In this document: in pieces, positions 9,102 through 17,805 of the stretch | Layout: each line of letters begins with the position of its first letter | How positions within the stretch are numbered: position 1 is the stretch's first letter | DNA from: Amycolatopsis iheyensis | Lineage (GTDB): Bacteria; Actinomycetota; Actinomycetes; Mycobacteriales; Pseudonocardiaceae | DNA length: 64,000 bases | NCBI RefSeq assembly: GCF_024703995.1 | Contig: NZ_JAMXQV010000011.1 | Span: forward strand, 62,001-126,000 | Direction: 5' to 3' | Position numbers and translations under genes: made by a program | Notes under the pieces: model-generated | Database searches by the model: none | Seen by the model: only the letters and a program-made list of their open reading frames with translations | What the model was told of the DNA's origin: nothing

Positions 9102-9268
9102 TCACGAGCTTGCCGAGGGGGTCCGACACTTTTCGCCGCCGCACGATTCCTGCGTGACCGTTTTCCTTGCTGCCAAAGGGAAAAATCGCGAACGGAGGAT
9201 TTCGGACAGCAATACGTTCACCCTTTTCAGCGATGGCGTTCGCACAGACGTTCGGTACCGTCGAAGAC

Positions 9269-9883
9269 ATGGCCCCGCTTCCCACGACCCTCAACCGCGA
9301 CGCGATCGACGTCGTCGCGTTCGACGCCATGGGCGTTCTCTACTCGTCCGCGGACGAGGTCGAAGAGCTGCTCGTCCCCTACCTCCGCACCCACGGCTGC
9401 GTGCTCACGCGGCCGGAAATCGCCCAGCTGCACCGTGAATGCAGTCTCGGCAAGATGTCCTCGGCGGACTTCTGGGCGACGTCAGGCGCTTCCGGGGCCT
9501 CGGACGAGGAGTACACCCGGCACCACCGCCTCATCCCGGGGGTCGTCGCTCTCCTGGCCGAGCTCGACGCCACCGGGGTGCGGCTCGCCTGCCTGGGCAA
9601 CGATGTCAGCGAGCGGAGCAAGCTCCGGCGTGAGCGGTTCGGGCTCGGCGAGTACCTCACGGAGTGGGTCGTCAGCGGGGACATCCGGGTGCGTGAGCCG
9701 GATCCCGAAGTGTTCGCGATCCTCTGCCGTCGCCTCGACGTGGTCCCCGACCGCGTCCTGCTGATCGACGACAGCGCGGAAAACGTCACCGCGGCACGCG
9801 AAGCCGGTCTTCAGGCGTTGCGGTTCGGCGTCGCCAATCTGTCCACAATGGACCACTTGAGAACGGAGCTCAGACCATGGTGA
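9269..9883 (+). CDS. HAD-superfamily hydrolase
   Basis: A 204-residue HAD protein with a helical cap. Motif I reads F-D-A-M-G-V-L-Y: the nucleophile Asp is present but the +2 position, Asp in phosphatases, is Met. Motif II is in L-A-C-L-G-N-D, motif III near V-R-E-P-D-P-E and motif IV is L-L-I-D-D-S-A-E-N. The missing second Asp argues against a plain phosphatase. The ATG at 9269 is chosen because the HAD core begins a few codons later; the frame stays open up to 9167. The 3' end overlaps the convergent gene at 9870 by 14 bases. Substrate unknown. Confidence 0.8.
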   Translation: MAPLPTTLNRDAIDVVAFDAMGVLYSSADEVEELLVPYLRTHGCVLTRPEIAQLHRECSLGKMSSADFWATSGASGASDEEYTRHHRLIPGVVALLAELDATGVRLACLGNDVSERSKLRRERFGLGEYLTEWVVSGDIRVREPDPEVFAILCRRLDVVPDRVLLIDDSAENVTAAREAGLQALRFGVANLSTMDHLRTELRPW

Positions 9884-10484
9884 AGCGCGTGCTCGCCTCG
9901 CCCCGAAGACGCCCGGCGGGCAACCGCCGATTGCAGACGACCAGCAGCAGATCCTGGGCCAGGCCGGTGAGTGGCGTGCCGGAGCCGTACGACCAGTCGA
10001 GGTCGTCGGCTCGCAGGCAGACGCCGCGAAGATCGCTGCCGAAGTACTTCTCGTGCTTCGGGGTGATCCCGGCCAGAACCACCTCTAGCCGGTCCGCCGG
10101 CACGCGGCGCTCGAGGTTCAGGGCCGTGGTGATGTCCAGGCCGTGGATCACGTCGTGGCTGAGGGCGCCCTCCGCGCCGCCGCCCGGCGGCCGCCACGGA
10201 TGGTTCGCGTTGTCGCGCAGCGAGGCGACCAGCTCTTCCCGCGAAAGCGAAGCAGCTTCGCGGCGAGCCACCCGGTCGGCCATCACGTTGAAGCGGCCAC
10301 CGGACTTCAGCAGCTCGAGCACGAACCGCCCGGTCGAGATCCGGTACGGCATCGTCAGGTGGGCGAGCACCTCGGCCACGCCCCACCCGGCGCACAAGGT
10401 CGGCGTCGCCCACGCGGCCGGCGACAGCTCCTCGAGCAGCGCGGCCAGCTCCCGCCGTTCGGCGGCGATCAGGTCCTGGATCAT
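9870..10484 (-). CDS. Maleylpyruvate isomerase / mycothiol-dependent enzyme family protein
   Basis: A 204-residue protein of the DinB-like MDMPI family. It shows W-x-x-P-T-L-C-A-G-W-G-V-A-E-V-L-A-H-L near the N-terminus and S-H-D-V-I-H-G-L-D-I-T near residue 110; the histidines are the likely metal ligands. In actinobacteria such proteins use mycothiol or act as uncharacterised metal-dependent transferases. The ATG at 10484 is preceded by AAGGAG. It is a single gene, convergent with the HAD gene, and its upstream side is the 102-bp repeat array. Real substrate unknown. Confidence 0.8.
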   Translation of the reverse strand: MIQDLIAAERRELAALLEELSPAAWATPTLCAGWGVAEVLAHLTMPYRISTGRFVLELLKSGGRFNVMADRVARREAASLSREELVASLRDNANHPWRPPGGGAEGALSHDVIHGLDITTALNLERRVPADRLEVVLAGITPKHEKYFGSDLRGVCLRADDLDWSYGSGTPLTGLAQDLLLVVCNRRLPAGRLRGEASTRFTMV

Positions 10485-10548
10485 CGGGGTCTCCTTCACA
10501 CGTCGGTCACCGCACCGACGAACAGCCCCGCCTCGGACCGACACCCCC

Positions 10549-11115
10549 TCAGCCCCGGCCGGCGAAGCGACCGACCGACCACGCCATCACCGCGACGACA
10601 CCCGGCGCATCAGCAGGCCACCTCGCCAACGAACTCGGGCGAGCGCCACCTCAGCCCCGGTCAGCGAAGCAGTCCACCAGCCACACCATCACCGCGACGA
10701 CACCCAGCGCATCAGCAAGCCACCCCACCGACCAACTCGGGCCAACGTCACCTCAGAGACCCAGCGCACCAGCAGGCCGCCCCGCCGACCAACTCGACCC
10801 AACGCCACCTCAGCCCCGGTCAGCGAAGCAGTCCACCAGCCACACCATCACCGCAACGACACCCACCGCACCAGCAGGCCACCCCACCGACCAACTCGAC
10901 CCAACGCCACCTCAGCCCCGGTCAGCGAAGCAGTCCACCAGCCACACCATCACCGCAACGACACCCACCGCACCCGCAGGCCACCCCACCGACCAACTCG
11001 ACCCAACGCCACCTCAGCCCCGGTCAGCGAAGCAGTCCACCAGCCACACCATCACCGCAACGACACCCACCGCACCAGCAAGCCACCCCACCGACCAACT
11101 CGACCCAACGCCACC
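10549..11115 (-). repeat. 102-bp tandem repeats made of decayed copies of the PAP2 gene 3' end
   Basis: Units start with TCAGCCCC (or a decayed form) at 10549, 10651, 10753, 10810, 10912 and 11014, and the next step, 11116, is the stop codon of the PAP2 gene itself. All steps are 102 bases except 10753-10810, where 45 bases were lost. Read on the minus strand in the gene's frame, each copy ends in a version of the last codons of PAP2 (W-L-V-D-x-F-A-D-R-G, stop). The copies are close to each other but drift from the gene further upstream. The rest of the 10485-11115 spacer holds nothing else recognisable apart from the start region of the neighbouring gene. Confidence 0.85.
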
Positions 11116-11763
11116 TCAGCCCCGGTCAGCGAAGCGGTCCACCAGCCACGCCGTCCCCGGGACCACGGCCAGCGCGGCGCAGAACCCGCCGAGCGCGTCC
11201 GTCGGGTAGTGCGCCCCCAGGGCGACCTCCGCCCAGCCCATCGCGAGGCCGGCGATCAGCGCGAGGCCGAGCACAAGCCCCATCGCGACCGCGCGGCCGA
11301 GCCCCAGCCGGTCGGCCAGCAGCAGCGCGATGACCAGCGCGAGCGCCGTGGCCAAGGCCGTGTGCCCGCTCGGGTAGGAGAGGAACTCGCCGTGGATGGT
11401 GCGGCCGGTGATCGGCTTCAGGACCGTCGTCACCACGACCGTCGCCACCACACCCAGCACCGTCAGCACGGCCGACCGGATGCGGTGCACGAGGAAGCAC
11501 ACGGCCGCGATCAGCGCGACCAGGATCGTCGAGCCCAGTGGCTCGCCACCGAAGTCGAAGACCAGCGCGACGTAGCGCCAGGGCGGCCGGACGCCGTCGA
11601 TCGGCGGGAGCACCGCGGCGTCGATCCCCGTCAGCCCGGAGTCGTGGAAGTGGAGGATCCCGAGGGCGACGAGCACCGCCGTCGCCAACGCGGCCGTCAA
11701 CGCCAGTGGAGCGCGCAGCTCGGCCGGCAGGGCCGCGGGCGCGGACCGGACCAGCTGCCTCAC
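11116..11763 (-). CDS. PAP2-family phosphatase (membrane)
   Basis: A 215-residue membrane protein with about five to six hydrophobic segments. The PAP2 core is visible: K-P-I-T-G-R, then Y-P-S-G-H-T-A near residue 130 (catalytic His) and G-A-H-Y-P-T-D-A near residue 185 (nucleophile-type His). The usual Ser-Arg before the third motif is Ala-Glu here. Family members dephosphorylate lipid pyrophosphates such as undecaprenyl pyrophosphate, which would recycle the carrier for polymer synthesis. The GTG start lies in a GTGA overlap with the upstream glycosyltransferase. Its 3' end is the source of the adjoining repeat array. Confidence 0.82.
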   Translation of the reverse strand: MRQLVRSAPAALPAELRAPLALTAALATAVLVALGILHFHDSGLTGIDAAVLPPIDGVRPPWRYVALVFDFGGEPLGSTILVALIAAVCFLVHRIRSAVLTVLGVVATVVVTTVLKPITGRTIHGEFLSYPSGHTALATALALVIALLLADRLGLGRAVAMGLVLGLALIAGLAMGWAEVALGAHYPTDALGGFCAALAVVPGTAWLVDRFADRG

Positions 11764-12929
11764 GCCCCGATCGCCGCCTTGTACCCGGCGATCAGCCGGT
11801 CCAGCCCGACCGCCGGGGTGAAGTCCTTTTCGTACCGGACGCGGGCGGCGTCGCCCATCTCCCGGTTGCGGTCGCCGACGACCGCGCGCAGCTGGTCGGC
11901 CAGCGAGGCCGCGTCGTTCGGCTGGTGGAGCAGACCGGTGACCCCGTCGTCGACGAGCTCGGGGAAGGCGCCGTGCGCCGCCGCGACCGTCGGCACGCCG
12001 GCCGCCATCGCCTCCACCACCACCAGGCCGAAGGCTTCCAGCCAGGTCGAGGGCGCGACCACCGCCACGGCGTCGGCGGTCAGGGCCCGGCACTCCGCTT
12101 TGTTCTGCAGGCCGACATACGTGACGTCCGAGCGTCCGGCGGCCCAGGCCGTCACCTCGTCCTGCATCGGGCCGGTGCCGGCGATGACCAGCGGGACACC
12201 GAGGGCGCCGCCGAGGCGCTCCCAGGCCCGCATCAGCAGGCCGACCCCCTTCTCCTCGGTGACCCGGCCGAGGAAGAGGACGTGCTTGCCGTCGCCGGTG
12301 CGGCGGACGCCGGGGTCGGTGACGAAGTTGTGCTTCACCGCCATCCGCTCGCCGGGCATCCCGGCCGACACCAGGAGGTCACGTTGAGCTGCCGAAATGC
12401 AGAAGAACCGGGAGACGCCCGTCCACCACCGGCGGCGGTTGGCGACCATGCTCGCCGCCATCGGGACCGTGGCCGCGCTCGAACCGCGGTAGCAGCCGTG
12501 CTTGACCGCCGGCAGCGGCGAGCCGCCGACGCACTCGGTGCAGATGTGGCCGTCGCGGTGCAGCGTGCCCGGTGGGCAGACCATCGCGTAGTTGTGCAGC
12601 GTCGCGACCGCGGGCACCCCCGCGTCCGCGCAGGCCGCGACCACCGACGGCGAGAGCAGCGGGAACGTGTTGTGGATGTGCACGACGTCCGGGCGGGAGG
12701 CCCGCAGCCGGGCGGCGAGCTCCTTCCGGACCGCCGGGTTCCACGGCACCATCAGCGGCACCGCGGCCTTGCGGGGCAGCGGCATCGCGGCGATGTCGTC
12801 GCTGCGGCGCTCGAACAGCGACACCTGGTGCCCGCCCTCGGCGAGCAGCGAGACCTCCGCGTCGACGACGTTGTTCTCGCCGCTCGGCTGCTCGGAGCGG
12901 TACCGGTTGTGGACCACGAGCACCTTCAC
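11760..12929 (-). CDS. Glycosyltransferase family 4
   Basis: A 389-residue GT-B glycosyltransferase. The start (K-V-L-V-V-H-N-R-Y) and the C-terminal E-A-F-G-L-V-V-V-E-A-M-A-A-G-V-P block with the E-x7-E pattern are typical of GT4 retaining enzymes. L-F-L-G-R-V-T-E-E-K-G-V marks the nucleotide-binding half. A cysteine group (C-T-E-C, then C) near residues 130-150 is seen in a subset of GT4 enzymes. Overlaps of four bases on both sides couple it to the O-antigen ligase and the PAP2 gene. Donor sugar unknown; GDP-mannose would fit the AlgD-like gene of the locus, as inference. Confidence 0.88.
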   Translation of the reverse strand: MKVLVVHNRYRSEQPSGENNVVDAEVSLLAEGGHQVSLFERRSDDIAAMPLPRKAAVPLMVPWNPAVRKELAARLRASRPDVVHIHNTFPLLSPSVVAACADAGVPAVATLHNYAMVCPPGTLHRDGHICTECVGGSPLPAVKHGCYRGSSAATVPMAASMVANRRRWWTGVSRFFCISAAQRDLLVSAGMPGERMAVKHNFVTDPGVRRTGDGKHVLFLGRVTEEKGVGLLMRAWERLGGALGVPLVIAGTGPMQDEVTAWAAGRSDVTYVGLQNKAECRALTADAVAVVAPSTWLEAFGLVVVEAMAAGVPTVAAAHGAFPELVDDGVTGLLHQPNDAASLADQLRAVVGDRNREMGDAARVRYEKDFTPAVGLDRLIAGYKAAIGA

Positions 12930-14191
12930 GCGCCTGCACCTCGCACGACTGCCCCCTTCGCCGGGATGAATGCTTCTTCGTCGGACTGCGGCGTCCCGCG
13001 CACGAGCAGGGACGCGGCCACGGCCAGGTGCAGCAGGTACGGCGACGCGTCACCCAGGCCCGCTTCGGTGTAGGAGGCCGAAATGCAGTAGGTGATCAGG
13101 AAGATCGCGCAGGCGCGCGCCAACGACGGCGGCCGGAGCACGGCCACCACGACCAACGTGAGGAGGAACCCCGCCACCAGGGCGATCCCGACGAAGCCCT
13201 GCTCGTGGTAGATCGCGAGCCAGCTGTTGTCGATCGGGAGGCCGTCGTAGGACTTGTCCGTCAGCCCGACGCCGAAGATGTACTCCGACGTCGTGCGCGG
13301 GGCATCCAGCAGCGCGTCCCACACCTTCGCGCGGCCGGTCAGGCTGGAGAAGTTGTCCGCGCTCTGCCCGCGCAGGAACCACGTCTGCAACGCGCCGGCC
13401 AGCACGACGCCGGCGACCCCGCCGACGCCGGCCGTCCACGCGAACACCTTCCGCGCGCGGGCGTTGGTCAGCACCATCGACAGGAAGGCGACCGCGAGCC
13501 CGGCGATCAGGCCGAGCGTGGCCGTGCGGGTGTGCGTGAGCAGCAGCAGGCCCAGCACCGGCACCACGATGAACACCGCTTGGCGCCAGGTCGTGCGGCG
13601 GCCGAACCAGAGGAGGAGCGTGAGCCCGGCGATGACCGCGGCGTACTGGCCGATCTGCGGCGGCGTGAGCGGCCAGACCGCACCGGAGAGCCGGCCGCCG
13701 TAGATGTCCGGCATCGCGTTGCCCGGGGAGATCACCAGGCCGATCGCCACCGACGCGAGCACGATGCCGTAGGTGCGGATGTGGTAGCGGACGAAGCTGA
13801 ACCCGCCGTCCCACCAGCGGGTCAGCAGCCAGAGCGTGGAGACGAACACCGTCAGCCGGAAGCAGCGGAATAGCGCTCCCGCGCCCTCCTTGAGGTCGGC
13901 GCTGGCGAGGATGCTCGAGCCCAGCAGGAGCGTCAGCAGCAGCAGGTAGGCGCTCGGCCGGATCCGCAGGTGCTTGTTCAGCACCAGCGCGATCACGAAC
14001 GCCGTCATCAGCGAGCCCATGGTGACGAGCTGGCTGACCGACCGCGGCAGCGGGATGACCGTCTTCGCGCCGGTCGAGCCGAGGGTGTTGAGGATCAGCA
14101 GCGCCCACGCCAGGCCGGCCCACTTCGGCGTCGCCGACGTGGGCTTGGCCGCGGCGTCTCGGATGCCCGCGATCCCGGTGCCTGCCGCCAT
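12926..14191 (-). CDS. O-antigen ligase / Wzy-type polymerase family protein
   Basis: A 421-residue integral membrane protein with about ten to twelve hydrophobic segments and a larger loop near residues 240-310 that contains D-N-S-W-L-A, as in Wzy_C/O-antigen-ligase-like proteins. In a Gram-positive polysaccharide locus this is the best candidate for the polymerase that joins repeat units, or for ligation to an acceptor. It is the only such protein in the window, next to a flippase and two chain-length regulators. The ATG at 14191 is one base from the beta-helix gene stop. Confidence 0.78.
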   Translation of the reverse strand: MAAGTGIAGIRDAAAKPTSATPKWAGLAWALLILNTLGSTGAKTVIPLPRSVSQLVTMGSLMTAFVIALVLNKHLRIRPSAYLLLLTLLLGSSILASADLKEGAGALFRCFRLTVFVSTLWLLTRWWDGGFSFVRYHIRTYGIVLASVAIGLVISPGNAMPDIYGGRLSGAVWPLTPPQIGQYAAVIAGLTLLLWFGRRTTWRQAVFIVVPVLGLLLLTHTRTATLGLIAGLAVAFLSMVLTNARARKVFAWTAGVGGVAGVVLAGALQTWFLRGQSADNFSSLTGRAKVWDALLDAPRTTSEYIFGVGLTDKSYDGLPIDNSWLAIYHEQGFVGIALVAGFLLTLVVVAVLRPPSLARACAIFLITYCISASYTEAGLGDASPYLLHLAVAASLLVRGTPQSDEEAFIPAKGAVVRGAGA

Positions 14192-14192
14192 G

Positions 14193-15716
14193 TCAGCCCC
14201 CGCCCTGCGCGGTGTAGGTGCTGCCGGTGTCCTGCGAGTACGGCGAGCCTTCCCACTCGCCGATCTCGAGGATGCGGTCGGTCGTGTAGGCGATGAACGT
14301 CCACGGGCCGGCGTAGCTGTTGTCGTGCCAGCGGTTGTCCTGCTTGTAGGTGATCGCCTCCTGGACGACGTCGCCCTTGTACGGCGACCACTCCGGGTAG
14401 GACCCGAAGTTCGAGAGCAGGCCCATCCGGCCGCACGCGGCCTGGCAGCCGACGACCGCCGGGTCCAGGACGAACTTGTTGTCGTGGATGTCGACGTGCT
14501 GGGTCTTCCAGCGGCAGTCGCTCAGCAGCGGCGCGCTCGCGATCGCCGGGTCCGCGCACTGCTTGACGTCCTTCACCAGCCGGGTGCAGTCGCCGGAGGA
14601 GGTGTTGGCCGGGCTGTTGCAGTAGCGGTCGGCGTTCTCCCACAGCGTGATCCCGGACCAGTTGTTCTCCAGGTAGTTGCGGGAGATCTCGATCTTCGCG
14701 GTGCGCGCCTTGATGCGAGGCTCGCCGCCGGACTCGGAGATGTAGATCGCCGGCGTCGGGAAGTTGTCGCCCTTGTCGGCGTACTTGTGCCCGTCGACCC
14801 AGTTGTTCTTGCGGATCGTGTTGTCGCGGATGACGGCGTTGTAGCTGATCTCGTAGATGATCGCGGCGCTGTCGTTGTTCTCGATGAGGTTGCCCTCGAT
14901 GAGGAAGTCGTTGTTGTTCGTGTCGGCCCAGAGCCCGGTGCCGTGGTTGTCGTGCACCCAGTTGCCACGCACGTCGGCGCCGTTGACGTCCCAGAACTTG
15001 ACGCCTCCGGTGCAGCCGCAGCCGTCGATCTTGGCTTCCCAGTCGCCGGTGTTGTTGCCGGCGATCTCGTTGCCCTCGACGACGAGCGCGGTGATCGGCG
15101 TGCTGCCGGAGAAGGCGTTGATGCCGTACTGGCCGTTGCGGCGCAGGCAGTTGCCGCGCACCTGCTGGCGCGCGCCCGCCATCAGGCCGGCGCCGTCGTT
15201 GTCCTGGATGGTCGAGTGCTCGATCACCCAGCCGTCGCCGGAGTCGTGGTTGACCACGCCTTCGTCGCGGGGTGCGGCGAAGCCCTGCACGGTGAGGTAG
15301 GTGAGCTTGACGTTCGCCGCGTGGCCGGTGAAGGCGTACTGGTTGATCTTCCGGCCGTCGACGACCGCGCCGGGGGCGCCGATGTAGGCGTCGCCGTCCT
15401 TCGGGGAGATCTGGTCGTACTTGTCGTCGCCGAGGATGTGCTTGCCGGGCTTGAGCCAGAACGTCGTGCCGGGGCCGGCGGCGCGGGTCTTGGTGGCGAG
15501 GTCGCCGGGCACCGCGGGATCGACGATGACCGCACCCGCGGGCGCGGTCGCCGGGCCGGCGGGTTCCTTGTCGCACACCGCGGCGACCGACCCGCTGGGC
15601 GCGGGGGTCGCCTGGGCGGGCCCCTCGGTGTCGGGGCCGCTCGAGCACGCCGCGACCGTGAGCAGGACACCGAGCAGCGGAGCGGCACGGCGAAGTCGGA
15701 AGCGGCGGGCGGTCAC
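14193..15716 (-). CDS. Right-handed parallel beta-helix lipoprotein
   Basis: A 507-residue protein with a lipoprotein signal: R-R-F-R-L-R-R, a hydrophobic run and a lipobox T-V-A-A-C near residue 24, followed by a Ser/Gly/Pro linker. The mature part is a beta-helix with many N-N-x rungs and matches the secreted protein at 7620-9101 along its whole length, including K-D-G-D-A-Y-I-G-A-P-G-A-V-V-D-G-R and G-D-N-F-P-x-x-x-x-Y. Here it is anchored to the outer face of the membrane. The GTG start is preceded by AGGA. Likely a polysaccharide lyase, epimerase or binding protein; catalytic residues could not be assigned. Confidence 0.85.
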   Translation of the reverse strand: MTARRFRLRRAAPLLGVLLTVAACSSGPDTEGPAQATPAPSGSVAAVCDKEPAGPATAPAGAVIVDPAVPGDLATKTRAAGPGTTFWLKPGKHILGDDKYDQISPKDGDAYIGAPGAVVDGRKINQYAFTGHAANVKLTYLTVQGFAAPRDEGVVNHDSGDGWVIEHSTIQDNDGAGLMAGARQQVRGNCLRRNGQYGINAFSGSTPITALVVEGNEIAGNNTGDWEAKIDGCGCTGGVKFWDVNGADVRGNWVHDNHGTGLWADTNNNDFLIEGNLIENNDSAAIIYEISYNAVIRDNTIRKNNWVDGHKYADKGDNFPTPAIYISESGGEPRIKARTAKIEISRNYLENNWSGITLWENADRYCNSPANTSSGDCTRLVKDVKQCADPAIASAPLLSDCRWKTQHVDIHDNKFVLDPAVVGCQAACGRMGLLSNFGSYPEWSPYKGDVVQEAITYKQDNRWHDNSYAGPWTFIAYTTDRILEIGEWEGSPYSQDTGSTYTAQGGG

Positions 15717-15725
15717 GGGCAGGTC

Positions 15726-17669
15726 CTAACTGAAGCGGAGCAGGGTGGTGAGGTGTCCGGCGGCGCCGGAGCCGACGAGGGTGGTGGCGGGTTCCTTCCG
15801 GCCGAAGCCGGCGGAGTACCACCCCAGCGGCGGCTCGATCTCACCGCGGTGTGCCGTCCACGACAACTCGGGCGGCAGTTCCACGACCGCGGTGTGCACC
15901 GGGGCCATGGAACCGGTCGATGTGCCTTGCCAGCTCAGCTGGGCGACGGTGCCGTCGAGGCGGACGGTCACCGCCGGGCCGAAGTGGAAGGCGAGGCGCG
16001 CGGCCGGGGCCGTGTCGCCGAGGACTTCGTCGAAGATCTTCAGCTCGTCGCCGTCGAGCTCGACCGTGCGGCGGTGGACGGCCGGGGCGTACCCGTCGTG
16101 GGCCGCCGACCAGCGGGCCGGGCCGTCGGGCGGCGTGCGGACGTCGAGGACCTTCGTCACCGCGTGGCGCGTCCACAGGAACGGGCCGCCCGACGTCGAC
16201 TGGTCCGTGCCGCCGAGTTCCAGGGTGTTGTGGCCCAGCGTCGACCGGAAGTACGCCCGCCACCGCGGCTCGCCGTGGTAGCAGAACGTGCCCGGGTCGG
16301 CGAGGATGTCCACGCCGTCGTGGCGGACCTCGACCGACAGCGCGTCGGCGTGGGCGTGCGCCGCGATCGACAGGAAGCCGTGCGGGCCGCCGTCGCAGCG
16401 GGCCCAGATCCGGCCGGAGCGCAGGATCGTCATGCCCGCGTCGCGCAGGTGGTCCGGCCGGCGGCCGGGGCGAACGCCCGAAGCCCGCGGAGTGCGCGAT
16501 GCGAGGGAAGCCAGCAGTGGCGTGCGGACGTCGTCGCCGGGGACGGCGGGCCACCAGTCCGGGCGGCCGAACAGCACCTCGCCGGTGGCGAGCAGCGAGG
16601 CCCAGCGGTCGGTCTCGTGGCCGTCGACGACGAGGCCGAAGCCGTCGTCGGCGTCGCCCTGGCGCGGGGGCCGGAGCCGGTTGTCCACAATGGACGCCAG
16701 GGCATCGGTCATCCGGAGCAGGACGGCCCAGGTCGACTCCGGCACCGGCGTGCCCGCCGCGTCGGCTTCGACCGCGGCCGCCAGCCCGAGCTCCAGCACC
16801 AGGCCGTGGTACTCCGAGGCCAGCTCGGCGTTGAGCCCCGAGCCGAAGGTGTTCCGGGCGAGCTGGACGTCGAGCGAGCGCATGGCCGAGGTCCGCCAGC
16901 CGGCCGACTCCGGGAACCAGCCGAACGCGCACGCCGCGGCCAGCAGCCCGGCGTCTTCGGCGATGACGTGGTTGTTCGCCGACGAGCCGTGGCTGCGCAG
17001 GGTCGCCAGCCAGTTCTGGTGGTGCCACAGCTGGAGCTGGAAGCCGGGGTTGTCCTCGAACAGCTCCGACGCGCCCGGCCAGCCGTCGAGCAGGCGGCGG
17101 GTCCACACCCACGACAGCAGCCGGATGCCCAGCTCGATGCCGCTCACCCAGTGCGGCCCCCGCAGCGGCGGGTTGGCCGCCCACCACGACCGCAGGTGGG
17201 CGGCCACGCGGGCGGCGTAGTCCGCATTGCCGGTCAGCGCGTACGCCGCGGCGAGCACGGTGAGGTGCTGGTGCCGTGACGGCTCCCAGATCTGCTTGAT
17301 GTCGCCGACCGTGTCCTCCGACCGGTACGGGACGTCGAAGGCGTACTCGTCCGAGGGCGCGCGGCGGCCGGTCTTGGGGTCGAGGAACCAGTCCGGCGAC
17401 ACCAGGTCCGACCGCTCGACCCCGAAGTACTCGGCGCGGCCGGCCATGAGCGCGTCGGCGGTGGCGAGCAGCCGCGAGGTGGCCTCCCCGGACACCTTCC
17501 CGAGCACGCCGGAAGGCAGCACCGCGGTGAACCGCGGGTGCGACGGCCAGTCGGGCGGCACGGGCAAGGAGGACCGCCACTGCCGCTGGACGAGGGCATG
17601 CCGCCCCCGCCCGACGACCTCCGCCGGTCCCATCCGGGAGAGCCGCCGCAGGTACCAGCCGGGCCCCAT
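15726..17669 (-). CDS. Heparinase II/III family protein
   Basis: A 647-residue protein with the two parts of this family. An alpha-toroid N-terminal half has G-S-S-A-N-N-H near residue 230 and S-E-Y-H-G near residue 285; a beta-sandwich heparinase II/III half has A-A-H-A-H-A-D-A-L near residue 435, then G-T-F-C-Y-H and G-H-N-T. These Asn, His and Tyr positions serve uronate elimination in characterised lyases. No signal peptide is evident, so it may be cytoplasmic or leave by another path. The ATG at 17669 or a GTG three bases before it can serve as start; GGGGAG lies upstream. It sits between the beta-helix lipoprotein and the two-domain oxidoreductase, a grouping common in exopolysaccharide loci. 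Confidence 0.85.
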   Translation of the reverse strand: MGPGWYLRRLSRMGPAEVVGRGRHALVQRQWRSSLPVPPDWPSHPRFTAVLPSGVLGKVSGEATSRLLATADALMAGRAEYFGVERSDLVSPDWFLDPKTGRRAPSDEYAFDVPYRSEDTVGDIKQIWEPSRHQHLTVLAAAYALTGNADYAARVAAHLRSWWAANPPLRGPHWVSGIELGIRLLSWVWTRRLLDGWPGASELFEDNPGFQLQLWHHQNWLATLRSHGSSANNHVIAEDAGLLAAACAFGWFPESAGWRTSAMRSLDVQLARNTFGSGLNAELASEYHGLVLELGLAAAVEADAAGTPVPESTWAVLLRMTDALASIVDNRLRPPRQGDADDGFGLVVDGHETDRWASLLATGEVLFGRPDWWPAVPGDDVRTPLLASLASRTPRASGVRPGRRPDHLRDAGMTILRSGRIWARCDGGPHGFLSIAAHAHADALSVEVRHDGVDILADPGTFCYHGEPRWRAYFRSTLGHNTLELGGTDQSTSGGPFLWTRHAVTKVLDVRTPPDGPARWSAAHDGYAPAVHRRTVELDGDELKIFDEVLGDTAPAARLAFHFGPAVTVRLDGTVAQLSWQGTSTGSMAPVHTAVVELPPELSWTAHRGEIEPPLGWYSAGFGRKEPATTLVGSGAAGHLTTLLRFS

Positions 17670-17805
17670 CACGGCGAGACTCCCCGCCGGACGAGAGCCA
17701 CCTTCGCCCGGCACAGCCGAAGCCGCGGCCGGTCTTCGACGCGGGCTGCGCGTACTTCGCCGCCCGGCCCGGCAGCACGGGTGCGCACGACCGGCGCCAC
17801 GCTCG

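Noticed and set aside
10549..11115. A CRISPR array
   Set aside because: Units are 102 bases with no unique spacers between short repeats, and no cas gene is near; the units are copies of a gene tail.
10143..11333. A long plus-strand histidine/proline-rich protein across the repeat array
   Set aside because: It runs antisense through the PAP2 gene and the isomerase-like gene, and its sequence is explained by the repeats and by high GC content.
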